From a virus: a DNA stretch of 53,568 nt. The DNA is taken from IMG/VR virus record IMGVR_UViG_3300036715_000232, positions 1 to 53,568 of that record; one strand, given 5' to 3'. This document shows positions 47,209 to 53,568 of the stretch, piece by piece (position 1 is the stretch's first letter; the number at the start of each line of letters is the position of its first letter). The notes under the pieces are model-generated. The model was not told where the DNA came from. It did not search any database and worked only from the letters and a program-made list of their open reading frames with translations. The position numbers and the translations under genes are program-made.

Positions 47209-48210
47209 ATGATAACAGGTAGAAAAAAACAGAAATTAACACCAGAGGCAATCCTATCAAAAATAACAGAATTTGATATATTTCGATGGTACATGCCCCA
47301 TAAAGACTGGAAATTGAATCATGTTACATTTTCTCCCTTCAGAAATGAGAACAATCCTTCTTTTATTATAGGAAATAGGTATGGTAGAATGTCATTTATA
47401 GATTTTGCTGACACTTCAAAGAGAGGAGATTGTTTTAATTTTGTAAAAATCTTATTTAATCTCTCTTCCTTGGATGAGATATTAAAAATGATTGATAGGG
47501 ATTTTGGACTAGGAATATCCTCTGGATCAGAAACTGGTGAATATAGAAAGATAGTGGCTGAATACAAGCAACCTGTAGAAAGTAAGAGATATTCTCTTAT
47601 TCAGGTGATAACAAGGAAGTTCACACAAGAGGAATTAGCTTATTGGAATCAATATCACCAGGATTTACAAGATTTGAAGGATAACAATGTATATTCTATT
47701 AAACAGCTGTTCTTTAATAAACAGAAGTTTCCATTAAAGGAAACAGAGCTTAGGTTTGGTTATTTCTATGATGGGCATTGGAAAATATATAGACCAAACA
47801 ATGATAGAAAGAATAAATGGGTGCCTAATAATGTACCTATTACAGCAATGGATGGTAAACTTGACATCACAAATTGTGATGTTGCATTCATTAACAAGAG
47901 CAAGAAGGATTATATGGTGATGAAAAAAGTGTTTCCCTGCTGTTGTGCTGTTCAGAATGAAGGAATGGGATGTTTCTCACATGAGAATGTAGAATATCTC
48001 AAAGCTAATTCTGACAGACAAATCCTATCATTTGATAGTGATGTAGTGGGTGTAGCAAATTCACAACAAATCACAAAGCTCTTTAAATTTGACTATCTCA
48101 ATGTTCCTAAAAAGTATCTATCTGAAGGAATTAAAGATTGGGCTTTATTAGCAAAAACTCATGGCTTACAAGTTATTGAGGATTATTTAAAAGAAAAACA
48201 ATTATTATAA
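47209..48210 (+). CDS. DNA primase (DnaG-like)
   Basis: This is a 333-residue protein from the ATG at 47209. An earlier in-frame ATG at 47155 is excluded by the terminator. N-terminal residues 42-52 (SPFRNENNPSF) and 73-80 (GDCFNFVK) match the CHC2 primase domain, but the zinc Cys residues are largely missing. The Toprim part reads AFINKSKKDYMVMK, then QNEGMG, then SFDSDVVGV, with the D-x-D acidic pair. This is the compact primase typical of crAss-like replisomes. Its stop shares a base with the next ATG (TAATG). Confidence 0.88.
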   Translation: MITGRKKQKLTPEAILSKITEFDIFRWYMPHKDWKLNHVTFSPFRNENNPSFIIGNRYGRMSFIDFADTSKRGDCFNFVKILFNLSSLDEILKMIDRDFGLGISSGSETGEYRKIVAEYKQPVESKRYSLIQVITRKFTQEELAYWNQYHQDLQDLKDNNVYSIKQLFFNKQKFPLKETELRFGYFYDGHWKIYRPNNDRKNKWVPNNVPITAMDGKLDITNCDVAFINKSKKDYMVMKKVFPCCCAVQNEGMGCFSHENVEYLKANSDRQILSFDSDVVGVANSQQITKLFKFDYLNVPKKYLSEGIKDWALLAKTHGLQVIEDYLKEKQLL

Positions 48211-48305
48211 TGGAAAAGAAGTTATTTGAAATCGATGGTTACAGAATTTGGGCTTATACATACGATGAAGCCTATCAAGATTATTTACGAATATTAAAAT
48301 TCTAA
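48210..48305 (+). CDS. 31-residue aromatic peptide
   Basis: A short frame (MEKKLFEIDGYRIWAYTYDEA) that starts in a TAATG overlap with the primase stop and ends 3 bases before the next gene. Its placement and composition (a beta-hairpin then a helix) support translation. Role unknown. Confidence 0.55.
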   Translation: MEKKLFEIDGYRIWAYTYDEAYQDYLRILKF

Positions 48306-48308
48306 GTT

Positions 48309-48530
48309 ATGAATCTAGACAGACATGTATGGGAAGGATGGACAGTTCAATCTTTTATTGATGACCTAGAGCCATTATTTAATCAGATTATGGATGGGAA
48401 TTCTTGGCAAAAACCATTTGCTTCTAAAGAGGAAATAAAAAAATGGTGTATGAATGAACAACCATATTACAAAAAGTATATTCCAGAAGTAGTTAATTAT
48501 TTTAATCAAAAAGCAAAACAATTATTATGA
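48309..48530 (+). CDS. Small helical protein
   Basis: A 73-residue protein rich in Trp, Phe and Tyr (WEGWTVQSFIDDLEPLFNQI; KKYIPEVVNYFNQKAKQL). Its TGA overlaps the next ATG. The W-E-G-W-T-V-x-x-F-I-x-x-L-E pattern is one I have seen in small Crassvirales replication-region proteins. Function unknown. Confidence 0.65.
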   Translation: MNLDRHVWEGWTVQSFIDDLEPLFNQIMDGNSWQKPFASKEEIKKWCMNEQPYYKKYIPEVVNYFNQKAKQLL

Positions 48531-49285
48531 CAACAACTTACAACACAACAAAGGGTGTTCTATTGAATGCACCTGTTCCTGCTCAAACACGCACATATAA
48601 GCCTGTAGCTCATGAGCAATTAATTGATCTTACATTAAATAGTATTGAGAAAGCTGGCTTTTCATTAGACAAGGAACTATATTCTTGTTCAAGCAGTGGA
48701 CAAATAGCTAATGGTAAATTCACTATAAGCAATGTAGCAGATAGTGAAATGCAATTACAAATAGGCTGGCAGAATAGTTATAACAAAAGCCTCACTCTTA
48801 AATTTGCCATAGGAACTAGCATATTCATTTGTCAAAATGGTTGTGTATCAGGTAATTATGGAGCTTTTAAGAGAAAGCATGTAGGAGAAATACAAACATT
48901 CACTCCTCAAGCTATTACAGACTATATTCTTCAAGCAGGAGAAGCTTTTAGAAGAATCCAGAGAGAGCGTAATGAGATGAAGAACATTGAAATTACCTCT
49001 AGGATTAAAGCTGAGCTTATTGGTAGAATGATTGTTGAAGAGAAATTCATACAATCTACACAGCTTAACATCATCTCTAGAGAATTAGAAGCTCCTACAC
49101 ATGATTATAATGCTCCTAACAGCTTATGGGAATTGTATAATTATACAACATTTGCTATGAAGGAATTACATCCTTCTATATGGATGGATAATCATATTAA
49201 AGCTCACGAATTCTTTGTGAATAAATCAGGACTATTGGTTATGCCTCAAGAACCAAGTCCACTTGTACAATTAGAAATGTTTTAA
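48527..49285 (+). CDS. Conserved replication-region protein with clamp-binding-like C-terminus
   Basis: This is a 252-residue protein. The core (LQIGWQNSYNKSLTLKFAIG; then SIFICQNGCVSGNYGAFKRKH) resembles the beta core of DUF932-type phage/plasmid proteins. The helical C-terminal half has NEMKNIEITSRIKAELIGRM. The last residues PLVQLEMF end in QLEMF, close to the bacterial sliding-clamp-binding consensus Q-L-x-L/M-F, as seen also in PolB. It lies between primase and UDG with ATGA and one-base junctions. Molecular role unknown; probably connected with replication. Confidence 0.72.
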   Translation: MTTTYNTTKGVLLNAPVPAQTRTYKPVAHEQLIDLTLNSIEKAGFSLDKELYSCSSSGQIANGKFTISNVADSEMQLQIGWQNSYNKSLTLKFAIGTSIFICQNGCVSGNYGAFKRKHVGEIQTFTPQAITDYILQAGEAFRRIQRERNEMKNIEITSRIKAELIGRMIVEEKFIQSTQLNIISRELEAPTHDYNAPNSLWELYNYTTFAMKELHPSIWMDNHIKAHEFFVNKSGLLVMPQEPSPLVQLEMF

Positions 49286-49286
49286 T

Positions 49287-50003
49287 ATGAACTTTGATAA
49301 ATTTAAAGATTGCTTTCATGAAAGCTGGCATACAAAAATTCAACCTTTTGTAGAGAGTGAGCAGTGTGACAAGATTTATGAGCATCTCAAGAAAGAAGTT
49401 AAAAGGGGCAAGAGAGTTGCCCCTCTTTCTTGTAATATTTATAGATGTTTCATGGAAACTCCTCTTACAGATGTAAAAGTGGTGATGGTGGGTATGTGCC
49501 CCTATCACTCAAGTAAGTTTGACCAACCAATAGCTGATGGTCTTCTTATGGGATGTTCTACAACACAGGTGCTACAACCTTCATTAGAACAGTTTTATGG
49601 AGCTATTGAAAGAGAGCTATATGATGGTCTTGATCTTAAACATTTCAAGAATCCAGATGTTAGCTATTTAGCTCATCAAGGAGTGCTAATGCTTAATGCA
49701 GCTTTAACAACAGAAATAGGAAAAGCTGGTTCTCATATAGAATTATGGGAGCCCTTTACAAAATATCTGTTTGAAGAGGTGCTGTATTATTCAGGAGCTC
49801 CTGTTATATTCCTAGGAAAGGATGCTTCCAAATATAAGAAGCATTGTGCTCCTTTCACATGGATATTCACTCTATCACATCCAGCATCTGCATCTTACAA
49901 GAATACAGATTGGGATTCTGAAGGAGCGTTTGGAAAAGTTAACAAAATTCTTAAAGACAACAACAATTTTAACATTGAATGGTTAGACATGCTACCATTC
50001 TAA
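49287..50003 (+). CDS. Uracil-DNA glycosylase family 1 homologue with altered active site
   Basis: This is a 238-residue protein. Family-1 blocks are recognisable: GMCPYHSS in place of G-Q-D-P-Y-H-G, LAHQGVLMLNAALT for the A-x-Q-G-V-L-L-L-N-x-x-L-T block, VIFLGKDA for the V-x-x-L-W-G-x-x-A strand, and SHPASASY for H-P-S-P-L-S. In the water-activating loop the catalytic Asp is Cys and Gln is Met. The His of the Leu-intercalation loop is kept, but the intercalating Leu is not evident. The protein is therefore probably a weak or inactive glycosylase, or a uracil-DNA binder. It is cotranscribed with the preceding gene. Confidence 0.85.
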   Translation: MNFDKFKDCFHESWHTKIQPFVESEQCDKIYEHLKKEVKRGKRVAPLSCNIYRCFMETPLTDVKVVMVGMCPYHSSKFDQPIADGLLMGCSTTQVLQPSLEQFYGAIERELYDGLDLKHFKNPDVSYLAHQGVLMLNAALTTEIGKAGSHIELWEPFTKYLFEEVLYYSGAPVIFLGKDASKYKKHCAPFTWIFTLSHPASASYKNTDWDSEGAFGKVNKILKDNNNFNIEWLDMLPF

Positions 50004-50015
50004 AAATCATCAATT

Positions 50016-50396
50016 ATGAGAAATTTAAAATATGGAGGACAATTAGAAATAGGAGATTTTATTGCTGTTAGCAATGGTAATCACATTGATCTTGGATGGT
50101 ATTGTGGAGATGGTAGTAATACTTTACAATATTATAGTTATGTAGTTCCAGCAAGTGCTCATAAACAATATAAAGATTGGTTAAATCAATCAGACGCAGA
50201 TAGAAGTGCATGGAGAACTAAACTATACACTAAAGGATTCACAAAGAAGTGTTTATGGAAATCTTATATAAATACTGTACATAGCACAAGAGTAGTAAAA
50301 ATTGTTCGTCCAGAAGATATATTTACAAATAAAGAAGATAGAGATAACTATGAAGAATCAAAAGAAGCACTAATTACATTAAATTTCATAAAATAA
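50016..50396 (+). CDS. Hypothetical protein
   Basis: This is a 126-residue protein. The N-terminal half is beta-rich (YGGQLEIGDFIAVSNGNHIDLGWYCGDG), like a small SH3-type barrel. Charged helices and a strand (TRVVKIVRPEDIF) follow. It lies between UDG and the rIIA-like gene, 6 bases from the latter. Similar proteins occur in crAss-like phages next to rIIA (recollection). Function unknown. Confidence 0.65.
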   Translation: MRNLKYGGQLEIGDFIAVSNGNHIDLGWYCGDGSNTLQYYSYVVPASAHKQYKDWLNQSDADRSAWRTKLYTKGFTKKCLWKSYINTVHSTRVVKIVRPEDIFTNKEDRDNYEESKEALITLNFIK

Positions 50397-50402
50397 TAAA
50401 TT

Positions 50403-52700
50403 ATGATCATCGAAAAACAAACAGAAGCAAACATTGTTAAAGAAGGAGAATCCCAAGAATCTATTGGGATGTCCTTAGATTTAGATTCTGCACAGATATT
50501 GATGCAGATGTTAAGTAAGAATCTATATTCAGATTCAATTGGTTCCACTGTTAGAGAATGTGCTAGTAATGCACTAGATAGTCACAGAAGAGCTGGTGTT
50601 GATAAGCCTATTGTTGTATCATTTAAACCAATAGGAGGACAATATGAATTCTCTGTAGAAGATTTTGGTGTAGGACTAGATGCTGATGATGTAAAGAACA
50701 TTATTAGTAAATATGGTAAGTCTACCAAAAGAAACAGTGCTACAGAACTTGGGATGATGGGACTCGGATTTAAAGCACCACTAGCTTATAGCTCTAGTTT
50801 CTATTTTATATGTCGTAAAGATAGTGTTGAAAGAAAGTATATGATGTATGAGGGAGAAGACACAAACACTATTGATCTATTGTATGAGAAAGCTACAAAA
50901 GAGGGTAATGGTGTAAAGGTGATTATTCCTGTTAAATATGGTGATAGAAGAGAATTCTATAGTAAAATTCAAGAGCAATTAGCCTATTTTCAGAATGTAT
51001 ATTTTGATTGTGAGGATAATATAGATAATAATTTTATTATATATAGGAATGACCTTTTCCAATTCTCTCAATTAGCCACTGATAGCAATTTACATATATG
51101 CTTGGATGATGTGTATTATCCTATAGATTTCAATAAGATTGGGATAAATAGTTTAAATTTCCCTATAGCATTGAAATTTGGGCTAAGTGATGGGATATTC
51201 CCCACTCCAAACAGAGAATCTATCAGATATACCAAAGAAGCTAAAGAAACCATTCTTAAGAAAATAGGTGATGTAGCTGATTATTTTGTAAAGAAGTATA
51301 ATGAAACTATTAGCGATAGTGATGATTTAGATGCTATTTTACGTTATTATGACAATTCAAGTAAATTATTAGATTGGCATAATAAACATCTAGACATATC
51401 TGGTATAAGCCAATATTCTAAACTTTCATTTACATCTCCTAAACTTAAAGGAGTAGAACTTTTAAATCTTGAAAGGCTGTATAAGATGAGAGATTATATA
51501 TTCTGTGAATTTGAAAAGAAGTTCACTTATGATCATAAAAGATTTCGTCAGTGCAAAACTTCTTATTCCACTCGTTTAAACTGGAATAGATGGGTAAATG
51601 TTAGTGACATCTATAAATATGATGATAAGTTAAGTATTGTAATGAAAGATTGGATAAAGGCTAATTTCGATAGTAGTAAGAGTTATATCTTTGTTAAGAA
51701 GGTAAACTCTTTTAAGCTTGGTAATTACAAGAGTCAGGAATATAAAACATATCATCAGTTGCTTGGTCTTGGAAGTAAACCAAAATCTCAATGGAGACAG
51801 CTCATTAAAGAGTTTCATATTGCTATTGGTACAGTGACAGATAAATTCCAAAGTTTAGATGCTGTTGAGATTCCTCAGAGCTTCAGAGACAGAAAGAAGA
51901 AAGCTAAAGTTGTAATCTCAGCATCTGGTGTTAAAACCAGAAGAATAAAGCTACAGGGAGAAATGAATGGTAAAATAGCAACATCTCTAGAAAGAACAGT
52001 GGATGGGCAGAGTTGTAAATTTGTTCCTATACTATTACAAATGAATGAGTTATACAAACGCAAGTCTCTTATGGTGTATGGAAAGGAAGCAGACAAAAAA
52101 CAAATGGATTCATTATTTAGATCATTTAAGAATAATGTTGAATTTGTCATACTTTCTGACAGAGAGTTTAATAACATGCAAAAAGTTAATTTACACAATT
52201 GGAAAACTATGGAAGAATTTATGAAAGGAGATAGTAAGCCCTTTAAGAGAATTGCTACAGCTTATTTGATTGATAGGTTGAATGATAAATACACAGATAC
52301 ATTTGTAGAAGATAGAAATATCGTAAAAGATGTTTCTACAGATTTATTTGATAAAATCCTTATTCTTGAAAAGTATAGGGATTTACATAGTAAATATTCT
52401 GATTCTGATGTAATTAGTGCAATTATAGAAATGGCTGAAGCTAATCAATTGTATGATATGGAAATATATCCTATATATAAGGATGTCAAGAATATTCTTG
52501 AAAGACTTCCATTCATTAATGTCATATGTGAAGCTAGTAATGGTAGAAAATATAATGGTGAAGAAAGTATTAAATGGAAACTAGTTATGACAGATCTGTT
52601 TAAATATCACAGACAAAAAGTAAATTGGCAGAACTACAAGATTAAGCTAAACGATGAAATAGTTACACCTATCACAGATGAAATCATGGAACAATCATAA
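50403..52700 (+). CDS. rIIA: rIIA-like GHKL ATPase
   Basis: This is a 765-residue protein. The GHKL ATP-binding fold is at the N-terminus: N-box RECASNALD (51-59), G1 DFGVG (87-91) and G2 GMMGLGFK (117-124), followed by a transducer-like region. The remaining roughly 450 residues are the long C-terminal part found in T4 rIIA homologues. It is followed by a rIIB-type gene, as in T4 and crAss-like phages. In T4, rIIA/rIIB are membrane-associated and protect against a prophage exclusion system. Here the function is by analogy. Confidence 0.88.
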   Translation: MIIEKQTEANIVKEGESQESIGMSLDLDSAQILMQMLSKNLYSDSIGSTVRECASNALDSHRRAGVDKPIVVSFKPIGGQYEFSVEDFGVGLDADDVKNIISKYGKSTKRNSATELGMMGLGFKAPLAYSSSFYFICRKDSVERKYMMYEGEDTNTIDLLYEKATKEGNGVKVIIPVKYGDRREFYSKIQEQLAYFQNVYFDCEDNIDNNFIIYRNDLFQFSQLATDSNLHICLDDVYYPIDFNKIGINSLNFPIALKFGLSDGIFPTPNRESIRYTKEAKETILKKIGDVADYFVKKYNETISDSDDLDAILRYYDNSSKLLDWHNKHLDISGISQYSKLSFTSPKLKGVELLNLERLYKMRDYIFCEFEKKFTYDHKRFRQCKTSYSTRLNWNRWVNVSDIYKYDDKLSIVMKDWIKANFDSSKSYIFVKKVNSFKLGNYKSQEYKTYHQLLGLGSKPKSQWRQLIKEFHIAIGTVTDKFQSLDAVEIPQSFRDRKKKAKVVISASGVKTRRIKLQGEMNGKIATSLERTVDGQSCKFVPILLQMNELYKRKSLMVYGKEADKKQMDSLFRSFKNNVEFVILSDREFNNMQKVNLHNWKTMEEFMKGDSKPFKRIATAYLIDRLNDKYTDTFVEDRNIVKDVSTDLFDKILILEKYRDLHSKYSDSDVISAIIEMAEANQLYDMEIYPIYKDVKNILERLPFINVICEASNGRKYNGEESIKWKLVMTDLFKYHRQKVNWQNYKIKLNDEIVTPITDEIMEQS

Positions 52701-52723
52701 ATCACAATTTAAAACAAAAAAAA

Positions 52724-53568
52724 ATGAGTTTATTTAACCTCGACTGGTTTAAGTCAAAAGCAAAAGTAATTGCAGATCTTGAAAAACAACTTGAAAAGGA
52801 AATTCAAGAGCTAGCAAATATGAAAACTGGTTCTAATTTTCCTCCTTATCCAGGATCAGATTATGATGTGGATAGTACAAAACCTTATATAACCATTAAG
52901 TTGGTTAATGATGTTCTCACCATTGTACTTAATGATGGGAACATATTTAGTAAGCCCAATGCTACAATTGAGGACTTCACTAATGCAAGAAATGCTAGAA
53001 CAGAAGATGAGCTATTTAATGTTTGTACATCAGCAGAGGTGTTAGCTGATAAGAAAGCTAGAGAAGCAGAAATTGCTAGAGCTAAAGCTATTCTTGAAGG
53101 TATTGAGAAGCTTAAAAGCTATTCTCATGAGTTTCGTGTAGAAGGTACATCTGTTTATTTCAAGGGTATTGATAGAACTCTTCCTCAGGTGATGATAGAA
53201 GAAATCTTGACAATTATTGATAAATATAAATATGCAGATTTTACACAAATGGATGAGTATCAAGCAATTAAGAGATTCTTTATGTGGTGTTGCCTCAATC
53301 CAAGAGCTGAAGTTGCTAATGAACTGTATAGGTTTCTAAAAGATAATTCCTTCAGAATCACAAAACAGGGCTTCTTTGTTGCTCTTAGGAATGTTGTTAC
53401 ACTTCATGGAAGTAATCAGCTTGTTCAATTTGTAAGCAATGTTTATAACAAGGTGAAAGCTGTTTGGAAAACCAATCCTAGTGAATATCATGTATTTCTT
53501 AATAATGGTGCATATGAATTAGTTCATGAAGATGCTATTTATGAAGATGTTGAGCAAGCTTGTAATGA
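52724..53568 (+). CDS. rIIB: rIIB-like protein, cut by the window edge
   Basis: The frame opens at 52724 and is still open at the window end (281 complete codons). The N-terminus (MSLFNLDWFKSKAKVIADLE) is a helix. A beta-rich region (YITIKLVNDVLTIVLNDGNIFSKP) leads to a helical part (ADKKAREAEIARAKAILEGI). Recognisable later segments are FRVEGTSVYFKGI and FMWCCLNPRAEVANELYRFL. These resemble rIIB homologues with an N-terminal DNA-binding-like part, directly after rIIA. A CAATTTAAAAC element ends 8 bases before its ATG. The C-terminus is outside the window. Confidence 0.8.
   Translation, partial: MSLFNLDWFKSKAKVIADLEKQLEKEIQELANMKTGSNFPPYPGSDYDVDSTKPYITIKLVNDVLTIVLNDGNIFSKPNATIEDFTNARNARTEDELFNVCTSAEVLADKKAREAEIARAKAILEGIEKLKSYSHEFRVEGTSVYFKGIDRTLPQVMIEEILTIIDKYKYADFTQMDEYQAIKRFFMWCCLNPRAEVANELYRFLKDNSFRITKQGFFVALRNVVTLHGSNQLVQFVSNVYNKVKAVWKTNPSEYHVFLNNGAYELVHEDAIYEDVEQACN

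Noticed and set aside
1-53568. Stop-codon reassignment (TAG or TGA recoding), known in some crAss-like phages
   Set aside because: Genes end in TAA, TGA and TAG (for example TAG after PolB and the winged-helix gene), with intact full-length proteins. No conserved protein needs an in-frame stop read through.
1-53568. tRNA genes, CRISPR arrays, integrase, reverse transcriptase/DGR template
   Set aside because: No cloverleaf-like segment, regularly spaced repeat array, recombinase or RT motif was found by reading. A tRNAscan or DGR search could still find weak cases.

Overview
The window is a contiguous piece of a tailed bacteriophage genome with the gene content and layout of the crAss-like phages (Crassvirales), which infect Bacteroidota. 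The evidence is a leftward block with large terminase, portal, scaffold-like protein, major capsid protein and a very large muzzle-type tail protein, together with two IHF/HU-like proteins. Diverging from it is a rightward block with family B DNA polymerase, SNF2-type helicase, DnaB-type helicase, DnaG-like primase, a Sak4-like ATPase, a uracil-DNA glycosylase homologue and a rIIA/rIIB-type pair. The DNA is clearly AT-rich. The standard genetic code reads every gene. Two promoters match the Bacteroidota consensus (TTTG, 19-20 bp, TAnnTTTG). Start codons are preceded by AT-rich elements rather than Shine-Dalgarno sequences. I see no integrase, tRNA, rRNA, CRISPR array or insertion sequence.

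Layout. Positions 1-30.2 kb are read leftward. From the promoters near 30.2 and 29.85 kb the order is: small membrane protein, winged-helix protein, IHF-like protein, Zn-finger protein, small proteins, a candidate small terminase, TerL, portal, SPFH/band-7 protein, scaffold-like protein, MCP, neck/tail and auxiliary head proteins, a fibre cassette (tail collar, Cys-rich repeats, LRR-like solenoid, FISUMP domain) closed by an intrinsic terminator at 10.1 kb, a metallophosphoesterase, ring-type proteins, a second IHF-like protein, the muzzle protein and the start of a gene cut by the window edge. A short divergent control region lies at 30.2-30.44 kb. Positions 30.4-38.8 kb hold many short early-type genes separated by hairpin terminators and repeat-rich non-coding segments. 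Positions 38.8-53.6 kb hold the replication and recombination operon, with start/stop overlaps almost throughout, ending in rIIA and a rIIB-like gene cut by the window edge.

How the genes work together. The rightward arm supplies a largely self-sufficient replisome (initiator/loader, helicase, primase, PolB, SSB-like, annealing ATPase). The C-termini of PolB and of one further protein resemble sliding-clamp-binding peptides, suggesting use of the host clamp. The leftward arm builds and fills the capsid and a podovirus-type tail. Its fibre proteins share interchangeable parts: a TGPFD-type N-terminal module, Thr/Ser-rich linkers and a small Cys-rich domain.

The most unusual points are: a muzzle gene that appears split in two at a Thr-linker/Cys-domain insertion, with a TAATG junction; a FISUMP C-type-lectin-like receptor-binding candidate; a UDG homologue lacking the catalytic Asp; a non-coding segment at 36.7-37.0 kb packed with inverted repeats; a cluster of GTGGGAA motifs at 30.9-31.1 kb; and an (A/C)ATTTAAA leader element at a fixed 8-9 nt from start codons.
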